DNA from: Holacanthus passer
Taxonomy: Eukaryota > Chordata > Actinopteri > Pomacanthidae
Reading direction: 5' to 3'
NCBI GenBank assembly: GCA_025331565.1
Contig: JAFREQ010000035.1
Span: 6,386,001 to 6,450,000, forward strand
Length of the DNA: 64,000 nucleotides
Part shown: positions 12,257 through 25,200 of the stretch, in pieces
How positions within the stretch are numbered: the stretch's first letter is position 1
Layout of the letters: each line of letters opens with the position of its first letter
The notes under the pieces: model-generated
The model's input: the letters and a program-made list of their open reading frames with translations, nothing else
What the model was told of the DNA's origin: nothing
Database searches by the model: none
Position numbers and translations under genes: made by a program

Positions 12257-15200
12257 ATGAACGGCCATCTGAACGGTTTCCACCACAGCTCGCTCATTGA
12301 TGAAGACTGCTTCCTCTTCACCTCGGAGTCAGTCGGAGAAGGACACCCGGGTGAGTTTTAATTTACCTCCTGCCTGTGAGGTAGTTTCCCCTTTGACAAC
12401 AATAATTAGCTGGATAGCATCCTGTTAGCCTCTCAAACAAGGTCATGTGGCTTGTTGCCGTTAGCTCGGCGTGTTGTTGTCTGTCAGCTGTCCAATAAGT
12501 AGGCCTGTTTATCCTATCTGTAACTCATCGACACAGTTAAAAAGTGGGTCCAGGCGGTGTAAAAGTGGTTAAGCTACATATAATTCAATCCGTATCCCCA
12601 AAAGAGCAGCAGATCGTTTATTAGCTGGTTAATAAAGTTGATGGAGTTAAGTTGGACCGTCGCTGCTGCATACTAACAAGACGGCGGCTAGCTGTGGAAG
12701 CTAACATCACGTTAGTTTGGACTGTTTGTGCCTGTCAATCACATACAACGCCACATGGTTTTCTTACTTGATTTGCAGCACGAGGTTGAGTGTTTATTCT
12801 ACAAAAGCCAACACTATATAACAATAAACACGTGTGAATTTTCTTTTTACTTTAAGAGAGAATTGTTAGCGACCATCATTGCATCATTACAGTAACTACA
12901 TGTGCTCGACACCTGCAGGAACATCTGGTTTGTTATTGTCTGGTCGGGGAGAAAAGTGCTCATGTTGCTTAAGCAGAACCATAGACTGTATATACAAATA
13001 TACGAGATTGTTTTAATGTCGTCTGTATTAATCTGCAGACAATGATATTTGTCAAAAATGTAATGTTACTTATTTGACAAGTCTATGGATCAGTCTGTTC
13101 GTAAGTGAGTAATAAGTTTCTTTAGTCTCGGTTTACCAACAGTATATTAGTCATCTCTTCCAATAAACTATTGCAGTCTAATACAGCAACCCTGCAATCA
13201 ATCCCACTTTTATGAAGGTTGCAATGTTCACTCTTTGTTGAAGGTGTTTGAGAGATTCATTTTGGAGGCTTTGGTGCTGTTATGCCAGTGGGGGTAGACT
13301 AAATGTTAGAGCACCTCTCAGTCTCCTAAATGGCCACTGACACCTCTTGAAAACAGCTTCAACAAAAACTGGGCATGATAACCTTTATGAAAGGAGAATT
13401 TATTGTTGTATTAGACTGAATTAGGAAGGTGTATCGAATAAACTGCCATCTGAGCATACATCTGTAACGTACAACCTTTTAATTGCAGAACTTTGAACCA
13501 GATTGAAGTACAATACTCTGCAGCTGTCAGTCTTGCAGTGGGGGCAGTTTCATTGCAACAGATAATAGGCTTACCAGCAGTCCTAAATATAGGTACTGCA
13601 GGGGCTGCCGATCAACTGTGGGTGTAACATAGACAAATCCACAGACTTTATTGTTGCAGGACTAGCTAGAAGTACCTACAGAGGTCTCTACTAATGTGTT
13701 TCTTTACACTTTGCATTTACGGACATTGGTCACACCAGTCCTGAATTGTGTGTGAGTGAACAATTGCAGTATGTTTCAGGGAGGGAGGTGGAAGCTACTT
13801 CACACCAGGGGTAGTTCTAAGAGTTAACAAAGTCTGGGGCAAAGCCCAGATCATCTGTGCCTGAGGTGAGGGTGTGTGGTCCCTGCTGTTCTGCCTGGAA
13901 AGCTACGGTTTTAAATTTTACTGCAAACATTACATTTGAAATATGACATCTAATAGTAATGTTAAGACAGTTGCTCTTGACAAAATGGATATCTGCAGGG
14001 AGGCTGAGACTTCTCAAAGCTACGGCACCAGTGTTTAATTACTACTAGACTTTTTTTATTCTGTTTTTTACATTTTTATTTGACTACAGTAATGTTTGGC
14101 ACTTTAGATTGTACAAATAAAATAAGCCAACAGCCTGAATGCAGTAGACTGAACTGAAACAGTTTATTTGTGCATTGTGTTTTGACCATCTCGCTTTTCT
14201 CCAAATTGTGTTATCAACTCCCCAGATATCCTATGTCATTTAACTCCTGTCATCTATACCTGGCATGGCAAAAATATGTATTACCTTAAACATGGTTCAT
14301 TGCTCAGCCACATTCTCTGGAAAAAATGTCAGAAACCATCAGTAGCAGATATCACAGATATGTAGTTGGGGTTTGCTTTGCTACATTAGTCGATAAACCA
14401 GTGGTTCTCAAATCTAGGGGCAGTACGGTCATTCGTGGGAGTTTTGTTTATACCTTACCTTTTTGGTGTAGTGTTGTTTCTGCTGGTATGTGAGCCCAAC
14501 AGCTGAGCAGAAGCAGCATTGCACGCTATGAGTCAATGCCAAAAGAGGACTGCAAATGGACTGACTCTAAGCTTGTATACAAGAGGATGTCCCCCCCCCC
14601 CACCCTCTCCCTCAGTCTCTCTACATCCACACATGCAGCAGCTTGGGTTGGTCACGGTCAAGAAATAAATAATTTACATTTCATGATGATAGAAGAAGAA
14701 GCCTGATGTTGATAACATCAGTGCAACACACTGTGAACTCTTGAACTTGGAGAAAAAGCAGACGCTATTACAAATATTCAGTGAGGGTGAGATCATCATT
14801 TCCTTCACATCACTACTTGTGCATCAGTAATCATCAGCCCTATAGATGCCCATGAGATGAAAAAGCCTTTCTTGCTTGTGCCTTTTAGATTCATTCAAGC
14901 TGCAGTAGGTGCCAGAAAAATTGCAAAGAATGTCCAAATTTAGATTCAGATTCTGTGTTATGTTAAACCCCAATGAGAGAAATGATTCTTTCATGGTTTT
15001 ATGTGTGTTGAGTGCTGAAAAATACTCATGTGTTACTCCGCAGATAAGATTTGTGACCAAATCAGTGATGCTGTGTTGGATGCACACCTCAGTCAAGACC
15101 CTGATGCCAAAGTAGCATGTGGTAAGTACAGCAAAGCGGACCAAAGCATAGAGGCTGTCATTTACTGTGTATTCATTGTTGAAACATGCCTGTGCAAGCT

Positions 15201-18200
15201 GAGTTGTGTAGCATAACAGAGGTGAGATCCACCCCATCATGTTATTTATTGCATCTTTTGGTTCCTGTACTGAGAACTGTTTTCTGATTTATCTTGTGGT
15301 TCCTGTGAAGTATAGCCCCATTTGAAACAAATGTACCGTAAACTAAACCACTAAATCCTAATTCAGGAGCTAAGTTAGCTTTTATGTTGTTGTCTGGTTT
15401 CATGGAGAGACATTTTTGAATTGACTGTGGTGTATACCTGCATACACCAGAGATGCAGATGATGAAAGCTGGAAAAGCTTTCAGGCTTTGAAAACCTGAA
15501 ATTGCAGTTCTTCAAAGGACTGGATGTTTCAATTGCAAATTGGCTGCATTTGCTATTTCTTTGTTGGGTTTACCTCACCCTCACCTGAACCAGAGAAGGC
15601 CTGTTTGTCAAAATAATTAGTTTCACTTTTAGCAATTAAGTGAAGGTTAATTAGTTGTTTTGTTTCACTGCTTGAATGTTGATGAGGTAGAAATATTGTG
15701 GCACCTACTGACAATTTGTGTCTGATGAAAAAGGTTCACATATGAGAGGATTTGCTACTCTTCTTACATTGTACAAGTAAACTAAATATTTTGGGATTTT
15801 GGATTGTGATCACAGAATAATGATGTTGTAATATGTTGTGGATTGATCTGTTAAGAAAATAATTGACAGATTAATCAATAGTGAAAATAATCATTAGTTG
15901 CAGCCCTATCTGGTAACAAAGTTTAACACTTTATATGATCAATATATCTTTAACTCTAAAAATTAAGATATAAAATTATTTAACAGCCTGTGTTCCCTTT
16001 CACATCCTTGTTATTAATGATCTATTCTACTTAGTTCTACTTCACACTGCATGTCATTGTGTCCTCAGAGACTGTTGCTAAGACGGGGATGATCCTGCTG
16101 GTGGGGGAGATCACCTCCAGGGCCACCGTGGACTACCAGAAGATTGTCAGGGACGCGATCAAACACATAGGTTATGATGACTCCTCCAAAGGTACAGTAA
16201 TAAAAGCAGGGTACTGTAAGTGTGGTTCAGTTTGAGGTTCATGCAGCTAAAGCCTGTGTTATGTAAAGACTTGTTATTCAGGTTTATGTCAGTGATTAAG
16301 ATCTACACATGGGATTGCATCTAATCATCCAAAAGGTTTCATCAATTCTATAGATTGTAGAGAGTCCATACAGAGCAGCAGTAGCAGCAGTGGAGAGCAG
16401 TATTGCCAGAATGTCTAGTGAGAATTAGTCGTGAGTGTCTAGTGAGAATTATACCATATGTTGGACTCAAATTATCCCAAAATGCATTGTAAAAACTCTT
16501 GATCAATAGTCCGTAAACAACCCCTGACTATTATTATGCCCTGCAAAGACTGAAAGAAGATACATTTAGAAGACTTAAGGACGTGATTAATGACATGAGT
16601 AGGGTCTGAAATTGTTTTTAATTTCCCAGTATAGCAGGTAAGTGAATAATTTCCCATACAGTCAAAGTAGCTGAACCAGTTAGGCTACTCGCTCAGGAGG
16701 TGCTCAAAGCTATGCAACCTTCCCAGGTTGTGCCCTGTCCCTACAGGCTGAACCAAAGCAATTTCTGGGAAAAATGCCTGTACCTGAAGGCTTCTTGAAC
16801 ATAATAACAAAACTGGCATGATCGAAGAGTCTTCAACTCTTTAACTACAGTCGAGTGGATGGTTTCATTTCCATCTGATGCTACACTATTGTGAATGAGA
16901 CAGATCTACACAGACATGTTCCATAGTTTCTACACATGAGATGAGACTGATTTAGTTGATATGTCAAACTACCAGAGAGTTATTAAATTGAAATGCATAT
17001 CTGAAGGAGGCTCAATTGCCAAAGGTGCGGATTGACGTGAAACAGTTTAGTGAAGCTCAGTTATCTTGTTCTGCAGGATTTGACTATAAGACCTGCAATG
17101 TGCTGGTGGCTTTGGAGCAGCAGTCCCCTGACATTGCTCAGGGCGTTCACCTGGATCGAAAAGAGGAGGACGTGGGAGCCGGTGACCAGGTCGGAGGGTT
17201 CATACTTTTATGTTTGTGTTTGATCCACAGCTGAGTAACTGGAGCCCGAAATGTGACGGTAACAGAGTATTTTTTAATGTTATTTTGACCTCTATTCATG
17301 CTGTGATTTGTGACTGCACCTCTCACAGGGTCTGATGTTTGGATACGCCACTGATGAGACTGAGGAGTGTATGCCCCTCACTATTGTCCTGGCTCACAAG
17401 CTCAATGCCAAGATGGCTGAGTTGCGCCGAAATGGAACGCTGCCGTGGCTCCGACCTGATTCCAAAACTCAGGTTAGACGAGGAAACAGCTCTTCAACTT
17501 CATTCCATCTGCATTACTTAGAAAATAAAATACAGAAAACACTGTGTTGCAGTTTTTGTTTACTTACTGGAAGACTTTTATTTGAATGTGGTTTCTTTTC
17601 AAATTTGTACAGACATTGCTACTACTGGAGATGATTATTTGACTGTTAACTCATCTATCCTGTTTACTTTTTAAATTTTTATTAATTGTTTTTTTTTTTT
17701 CCACCCCTTTTCAGGTGACTGTTCAGTACAGGCAGGATCGAGGCGCCATGGTGCCATTGCGAGTCCACACCGTTGTGGTCTCTGTGCAGCACGATGAGGG
17801 TATCAGTTTGGACGAGATGTGCCGTTGTCTGAAGGAGCAGGTGGTGAAAGCCGTGGTTCCCTGTGGCTACCTCGATGATGAAACCATATACCACCTGCAG
17901 CCCAGTGGCCGCTTTGTCATTGGAGGACCACAGGTGAGACAAGAGCGTCTTTAACATCTGGGTCTTGTCAGTTCTCTTGCACAGAGCTTAGTCTTGTAAT
18001 TACATTATTGTCTATGCCCTATGAAGTCCCTGTTCTGAAATGCTTTGGCCAAAGTGAACAAAATCATGCAAAATTTATTTGTCTTAAATATTCATAAGCC
18101 TCTGTGTTCCTTCCCTTAGGGTGATGCTGGTCTGACTGGGCGTAAGATCATTGTTGATACTTATGGGGGTTGGGGTGCCCATGGTGGTGGAGCTTTTTCT

Positions 18201-18837
18201 GGGAAGGACTACACAAAGGTAGATCGCTCTGCTGCCTATGCTGCACGCTGGGTTGCCAAATCTCTGGTTAAAGCTGGGCTCTGCAAGCGTGTACTGGTCC
18301 AGGTGAGCATACAATACTTGCTAAAAATGTTTGTAAAGCTTTTGTGAATGTTTTCTAATTTAATTTGGGCTTTGTTTTTCAGACCTCACCATCCATGTGT
18401 AATTTTTTTCATTCAATTTTCATTTTCATTCCAACCAATTTTATTAAAGAATAATAACTAAGGTCCTGTTTCAGCTTAAGTTGTTGATGTGTGCATAACC
18501 TTTGACAACTGTTTCAGGTATCCTATGCTATTGGAGTGGCCCATCCACTCTCTGTCTCCATCTTCCACTATGGGACCTCCCAGAAGAGTGAGAAGGAGCT
18601 ACTGGAAGTTGTGAAGAATAACTTTGACCTCCGTCCGGGAGTTATCGTGAGGTATCCTGTGAGGTCTCATTTCATTATATCATTTTTATACACACTTCGG
18701 GTTTCTATAAATTATACTTTTATTTCTGTCTCAGGGATCTGGACCTGAAGAAGCCAATCTACCAGAGCACAGCAGCTTATGGTCACTTTGGTCGTGATGT
18801 CTTTTCATGGGAGGTGCCCAAGAAGCTGAAATACTGA
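12257..18837 (+). CDS. mat2a: S-adenosylmethionine synthase isoform type-2 (methionine adenosyltransferase II alpha)
   Basis: The nine exons are 12257-12350, 15044-15121, 16069-16191, 17077-17189, 17329-17472, 17715-17933, 18120-18302, 18518-18651 and 18735-18837. The product is 396 aa (human 395). The enzyme makes S-adenosylmethionine from methionine and ATP in the cytosol and nucleus, and is the extrahepatic MAT catalytic subunit. Signatures seen are GEGHPDKICDQ (27-37), the GAGDQG loop (132-137), the glycine-rich GGWGAHGGGAFSGKD (273-287) and the C-terminal GHFGRD. The start MNGHLNGF matches the MAT2A-type N-terminus rather than MAT1A. The first intron is 2.7 kb and the last only 83 bp. 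Hairpins in the 3' UTR point to SAM-feedback control through METTL16 (separate entries). Identification is certain at family level; which teleost duplicate this is was not decided. Confidence 0.97.
15738..15906. repeat. Interspersed AT-rich repeat (attaatcaat...ttgcagccct family), copy 1
   Basis: It lies in mat2a intron 2. It carries gaggatttgct, gtaaactaaatattttggg and the closing aataatcattagttgcagccct, which I recognise as a very common dispersed fish repeat. Partial relatives are at 22485-22590 and 57220-57335. Confidence 0.55.
18652..18734 (+). promoter_or_regulatory. mat2a: mat2a last intron, weak donor (candidate detained intron)
   Basis: This 83-base intron separates the last two coding exons. 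The donor is g|gtatcctg, lacking the usual G at +5, while the acceptor ttctgtctcag is normal. In mammals the last MAT2A intron is retained in the nucleus when SAM is high and spliced efficiently when METTL16 dwells on a 3' UTR hairpin. A weak donor here fits that scheme by inference. Confidence 0.5.
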
Positions 18838-19585
18838 ACCCCCACCTCTAATCTCCCAGCGGGCCTTAGGTGTACCACAGATAAACATGTGTTTCGTCCA
18901 TTTTCCTCCTCATTCTCCTTCTCCTCCTCCTCCTCCCCCTCCCCCTCTTCCTCCTCACACATAGCCACGTCACCACAGCCTCTACTACATGAAAAGATTC
19001 CCTTTCCCTTCCTGTTAGGATTGTACATGTCTCCAAAAGAGAAAAATAGTATTTCAGATGCCAAGACATGAAATTGAACAGAAATGTTAGAGAAATTGTG
19101 CACACAGATTTGAGCAGTGCTGGCAGATTTTATTCATCTTTGTTCTGGCAGCTCACCTCTTTTTTTTTTGTATTATTAATGTTTATCTATTTTCCTGATA
19201 GGTATTAGTGACCGTATATATTTAAACCCTATTTATAACAGATTTACATAAGGAACATGTGGGTATTTACCAGTAATGATGGTGTGTGGTAAGAAATCTT
19301 GTATTCCTCAGCTTTTAAATTCAGAATCTTACTGCAGTTTGGTTGTAGAAGTGATCCGTGGTTGGTATCCTCTGTTGCTTTCCCTTTAATGCCATTTCCC
19401 ATTTCCCCTAACTTTGTTGGGTGAATGGCAGTTTAGTATAGCAAAAATCTCTCCCCTCACAACCTTCACTCTCTTTGTTTTTCAAATTCTGGTGGCACAA
19501 TTAGGGTCAAACCCTTGTCGAGTACATGGCCCTATCTGCTAATTTTCTAATGTGTGCTGTCCCTTCAGGCCATTTTTTTTTTTCT

Positions 19586-19608
19586 GACGTTTTACAGAGA
19601 AGTCAGAA
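19586..19608 (+). promoter_or_regulatory. mat2a: METTL16-type hairpin in mat2a 3' UTR (hairpin A)
   Basis: TACAGAGAA at 19593-19601 sits in the loop of a stem with perfect 7-bp arms, TTCTGAC and GTCAGAA. The family consensus UACAGARAA in a stem-loop is the known METTL16 m6A target in MAT2A 3' UTRs. Confidence 0.75.
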
Positions 19609-19771
19609 GCTGCTAATGACCACGTGGTTCTGTTGGGCTGCACCATGAATTCACTCCATTTTTGTAATTTATTTTGTTGGTTTAGATGTTGTGAATTGTC
19701 CAAATGATGCTTAATGTGTCAATTGTCTACTGACCAAGTTAAGGTAGAGGTACAGCACTCCCCCCTTCCTG

Positions 19772-19813
19772 AGTGACTCTGGGTGTAGCTACAGAGAAAC
19801 CCAGGCTAAGTCA
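19772..19813 (+). promoter_or_regulatory. mat2a: METTL16-type hairpin in mat2a 3' UTR (hairpin B)
   Basis: TACAGAGAA at 19790-19798 is flanked by CTGGGT and ACCCAG arms, with an outer GTGACT/AGTCAC pairing a few bases further out. The motif again lies on the loop side of the stem. Confidence 0.75.
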
Positions 19814-20802
19814 CCTCCAGGCAGGGGCTGCCTTTATCCCAAGGCAACACCGTACTTGAAATAATTTATCAAATGGCGTTTGACTATTGTTGGGACCGAA
19901 CTGTTTGAGTAACAAAGAATGATGTGTGCCATGCCAAGTTTTTGTGTCTAGAAACGGTTTTCCACTCACCCACACACACATTTTGGGTCCTTCAGTCTCA
20001 CCTGCACACAATGTGCAAGGTGGACTGACATGGAAAAAGATGAAGAGCAGAGCCACAGGCAGACCAAGACAAAGAGAATAGAGGCGGCACACAATCAGCT
20101 TAGTGAATGTAAGATGTGGTATTACTGCTCTCGTCGTCTCAGCAGAGTTTGTTTTGAACAAATGAGGGATCAGATATGTTACTTAGTGTGCATGGATTTT
20201 GAATCTTTCAATTGCACAGTGTATTAGGTCTCAGAGATACCAAAAATGGGGAAAAAAATTGAAATTTTCACTGTTGCATGTAAGCTACAGTAGTTCCCAA
20301 ATGAATGTTGAGCTTGCAGCTAAAATGCTTCTTTTTATTTATTTATTCGTTGTTAAAAACGGATTCATTATGGGTCATAGATGGCACAAGTCTGTTTTTT
20401 TCCTGATTAGTATGCTTGGAGGTAATGCAGATAAAGTGAGGAAATATTTGTATCAGAGACCCAGGCCAGGTTTGAACACAAGACTTTGTGAAAACACAGC
20501 ATATGCCTTTGAATGCTGCCCCAGTTGCCCTTCTCCTTGACTTTGATCCCGGACATGTATCCTCACAATGAAGTTGCAGAGTTAAGGCTAAGCCAGCTGT
20601 AAGCCTGATTGAGATTGGTGTTCACCTTCAACCACATTTGGTACTCAGTCTGAGCTGTGTGCGCAGTTAGTCTAAAAATGTCTTCACCGTGTAGCTAGGT
20701 GGCACTGTGTCCTCATATATAACACTGAAATTCAGATATTTTTTTGACTCTGATAACAGATATCCCATCTTTAGTTTGGCTCCTCTGGCATCACCTTGTG
20801 GT

Positions 20803-20830
20803 CGTTGAGTGTACTGCAGAGAAACCTCAG
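20803..20830 (+). promoter_or_regulatory. mat2a: Degenerate METTL16-type hairpin in mat2a 3' UTR (hairpin C)
   Basis: TGCAGAGAA at 20815-20823 differs from the consensus at one base (G for A at position 2). It is bracketed by a short TGAG/CTCA stem. It may be a decayed copy. Confidence 0.4.
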
Positions 20831-20953
20831 ACAGGAGCTGTAGAGATTATTCCGTTTGTGTGTTCAATCAGTGAAATTACTCCGCATCCCAAAGATTATT
20901 TTTTTAACCATATGTTTGCATCCTCTAGCTCATCCACAGAGGAGACAAATGAT

Positions 20954-20981
20954 TGGTTGGTGTTGTACAGAGAAACCAGCC
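20954..20981 (+). promoter_or_regulatory. mat2a: METTL16-type hairpin in mat2a 3' UTR (hairpin D)
   Basis: TACAGAGAA at 20965-20973 overlaps the 3' side of a loop closed by a 7-bp stem, GGTTGGT with ACCAGCC, including one G-U pair. It is the strongest of the set together with hairpin A. Confidence 0.75.
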
Positions 20982-22259
20982 TGTTTACATGGTCTCCTGT
21001 GGGGGTTTGAGGAGCACTTTTTCTCTGTAAAATCATTTTTAAATGATTAGAAGTGAGTCTGTCAGTGTGGTTGCTGAATACATAAAAGTGCCTTTTCTCA
21101 TTTTCTGCAATGTCCCTATCCCCTGCCCCCAAATATCTGACCCCACCCCATCCCCACCCACCCCCAAGTTTCTACCAAACTTCCCCTCTTCAATAATTCA
21201 TACTGAGGAGTCTGATTTGTTGTTGAGTTTCTCTTTTAAAACCTTCAAATAAACTGCACCTTTCCTTGTGCTCATTGGCTGTGCTTTTGGCTATTTTTTT
21301 TTTTTTTAATCTTAAAGCAGTTTATGTGATTCTGCATTAGGGTTGTACTGTATATTTAATCCAGTCTTACTTTATGTTACAATCCTTAGTAATTAGTTAA
21401 ACTGATGATTTGTTTATGGGGGGTTCTTCTCACAGAAACCATAACCACTAAGGTTCGACCCGGTCTAGTATTAAAACCTGTAAATAGGTCCTGCCTACAA
21501 AATACAGAATGCTGATGTGAAATAGGATAGGCATGCCAGTCATGTACAGGAGATAAATCTGACATTTTTAAAAAATGGAAGAATCAAAAGAAGTCACATC
21601 TAATGATTTTTTTTTTTTACAGCCCATAATATACACACTAACATTTTCTTTGATAATTTTCATGAAATCATCTGACTATGTGTGACAGTTTACAAGAAAC
21701 CTCATTAAAGCAGATGAAGCCATGAAACTTTAAATACAGAATAGGGGTTAGTGCAAAAATCCAAAGAAAAATAGTTAAAAACAGAAAAACCTTAAGCATA
21801 CAGAATGATTGTGAAACATTTCTTCCTTTTACACTAAGCGTTCAACTTTCTGATCCTACAGTCAAGCTTTCATATCTTTTTCAACATTCCTTTTACTCCT
21901 GAAGTTCAAATAATCCTTTTGTCTATCATTTTGTCAAGCTAAGTCCTGGTTTTCTTCACTCAATGCAGACAGTATGTACAATGCAAAATCACAAAATCCA
22001 TGAAGATATCAAATCAGTATCTGAAAGCAATGCTATCAGGCAGAATGCCGCAGGTGTGAAGCAGTTAGAGAAATATTTGCAGTTTAATGTTGATAGACCT
22101 GGGTCATCCATGGGGGCACTGGGGTTGACTCGTACTTTCTGTCACTCCCTAAAAAAGAGAAATTTAGAGATATTTTATATGGTTTTGTGTGTGCATTTTT
22201 AGAATAATTGTTGGACGTTCTCCCAAAATGTTAAAATTTTACCTACCTACCTCAACATT

Positions 22260-25200
22260 TTAAAGCATGTTGTAATTGAGAGGCTTCCAGGCAAATTTCT
22301 GACAGTAAAACACCGTCTGCACAGAGAAGACAGGTCAAATGTGATCACAACTGAACACAAGCATAAGCTCAACAAATTTACAGCCTGATAGGTGTTTACT
22401 TACTCCACATCTGTGGGCAGTCTTCATGTCCCTGCACCTGTATGTCGCCAAAGTGCAGGGGTCTGAGGGAGAAAAAGCAGGGACATTTGAATGGCAATTG
22501 ATTAATTGACAGACAGAAAATTAATGTTGAAAACTGATTAATCACACTTTATTAATTAAATATTTGCTGGTTCCAGCTTCTAAAAACTATATATAATCTC
22601 TAATTGTAACTTGAACAGTGGACATTAAATTGTCAAACAGGTGTAAGTTATAATATTAACAATGGCTGCATTCAGAGTAGGTGTACCAGTTGCATAGTGG
22701 TTGCTGTGGACAATGGTCTGTATTGGGGCTGAACTAGTGGATGGATAAAACAAGTAATTTGAAGTTGAAGCCCTGCACCCATGACTGAAGGAGAGGCAGA
22801 CTGACCTGCAAGAGGCACCTCCTGCCCTTTACACATGTGTATGAGAGCACAGATGGCCTGAGGGGTGGCGTAGCTGAGGATGGCATCCAGCACAGTCTTG
22901 CTAAACTTGCTAATCACAGCTTCACACTGATCTCGGCGGGAGGGGGGCAAAATTTTACAAACCACCTCCAGTAGTTCAATCACAGCACCCTGTAGAAAAA
23001 AACACAGAAAGGTGAGTGTCAATCATGTCGTCCAAATGGCCTGTGGCACTGTCTGGAGGCATTTAGGTGTCTACTTACATGTATGTCTGTTGGGGTTGGT
23101 AGGACAAAGAGATATTGTGTCGGTTCATGTGCACATGTCTTTGTTCACTGCATGACTCACCTCAGTCCTTTCTTTAGGCAGCAAGTCCTCCAAAGTCTTG
23201 ACAAGAAAAATGCAGAAGGAGCATTCTGTTGTGGGCTGCACCTGATTGACAGACACAAACAGTAGAGGGAGCACAGAGAGATCAAACTGGGCTCATTTGA
23301 CATGTAGTAATGTGCTTTTTGATTGAGTTTTTCAAAACTTTACTGACATTTTCACTTGTCACAGCAGCCTGAAAGGCCTCATTGACAAAATACCGGAGCA
23401 TCTTCTCCTGCTTCTCGCAGGAGCCACAGAGCCCAAGGATTTTGCAGACCTCCGCTGGTTTCTACAGAGAAAGAAATGGGATGATATGTGTTGAGAATAG
23501 ACGTGAACATGCCATTGTTATTTTACTCCTGATAATATTCTGATGGTGAATCCAGCATGCAACTTACTACAATGGCAGTCATGAAGTTGATGGCCAATGG
23601 CAGCATTTTCTCCACCTCTTCTTTGCAGAGTTTAGCAGCTGGTCCAGGAATGTGGTCACACAGACTTTCAATTCCATCCATGATCTTTTTCTGAAAAAAA
23701 TTATGGGTGTGGTCTTTAAACCTGGTCTGTGTAATGACCACAATATAAACTTAAAACCAATTAAACCAAAAGTATGGTCATTGATTTTTTGGAGACATGC
23801 AACATTATTCCCTCTGCTAATCAAGGGGCAGAAGATTGAGCAGTTTAAATGCTATTATTGATAACATACAAAAAGTTTTGCCAATGCTCTGCTCATCTGT
23901 AAAAAAAAAGTTCATCTGGGACTTTCCTGTCAAGATATGTATTATGGCAATGTCCTATAAATCTGTCACTGAGTCAGTGCTCTCTTTTTCCTAATATTTG
24001 AATAAAATAATAGGAAAATAATGTCATGTAATATTTTAGCAACAGGTATAAAGCCAGTTGCATTATGATCTGTCAATATAGAAAAGCAACAGACATAAAA
24101 ACTAATATAAATGAACCTATTTATACTGTCTCTGGAATGAACACATAAATTGTTAAATAATTAGATTTAGACAGCAGCGCTGCCACGAGGCCCCGCCCCC
24201 TCACCTTTCAGCTAATCACGTGCCTCCTAACGCGCTCATCAACGGCTAGTTAGCTAGTTAGCTTCTAAGAAACAACAGGGAAAAAAAACTCTCTTTCGGA
24301 TCCTCGCAGAGTTATTTTTTTCTCTGAGGAACATCTTCAGAGTCACAACGATGTCAAGGTAACTGAATTTCAATTAGTCTCTGCTGTTATTAACACCAGC
24401 TTGCACGTTAATGCCAAATAAATATCCAAGCTAGCTAGCAGGCTGGCTAGGTAGTATCTGTAGCCTTGTCAAGCTAGGTGTCTGTGAACTGTGTTTATTT
24501 ACAGCAGCTAATTTTTAATATTTAATTTCGTTGTCATTGTTGTGGCTCTAGTTAACAGGAGGTAGCTGGTTAAAATTATTTAAGTAGAAATTTGTGTAAT
24601 TATATAAAAATGCACTACAATCCTGCAATTGTGAAAATAAAAGAGTTGAGTTTTGATCATTATAAAGCTATTTCTCCATTCATTTGTTTATTTATTCATA
24701 TACTTATTTATTTCATAATGTCTTATATAAAATAAAGTAATATAATCATATAACTGAGGCAATTTTCTTTTTAATAAATCATTTTATTCACATTGACTCA
24801 ATCCCAACCCACAGTGTTCACCAAAATAGAGGTTAAGGTGAGTGTGACAGTCTTGTGGTGAAAATAATCAAATAAAGAAGCATAGAAATTTAGCATAAGT
24901 AATGAACAGATTTTTAACCACATGTTCCCTCTTTGCACTCCACACAGATCAGAAAAGTTGGAGAGAGAGGATCTTTGAGGTCAGGTGAGAAACAGAAACT
25001 GCCTGTGAAATTTCATTTCAGCTTTCGTTGGACATAGAAAATAGGAAGTGGTTTAGCACTGAATAGAAAAAGGGACCTTTCCTTTTTTTGTGTGTGTGTG
25101 CGTGTGTATCGTTGTGTGTGTATGTCACTGTATGACTGATTACAAATTATTTGCATCTCTGAATGTGATGAATGTGCTTCAACTGATAAGAGAACAGGTG

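Larger units (their letters stand above)
18838..21260 (+). other. mat2a: mat2a 3' UTR
   Basis: About 2.4 kb separates the stop codon from AATAAA at 21247-21252. It holds a CT-rich tract (about 18903-18957), three exact TACAGAGAA motifs and one near match. It contains no credible ORF. The open frame on the minus strand near 18.8-19.1 kb is only the complement of the CT-rich tract. Confidence 0.75.

Noticed and set aside
14824..15240. 138-codon open frame on the minus strand
   Set aside because: It is antisense to mat2a exon 2 and its flanks, with no domain, no splice context and no family resemblance.
18783..19103. Minus-strand open frames rich in Glu or Arg
   Set aside because: They are the complement of the last mat2a exon and the CT-rich tract in its 3' UTR; low-complexity artefacts.
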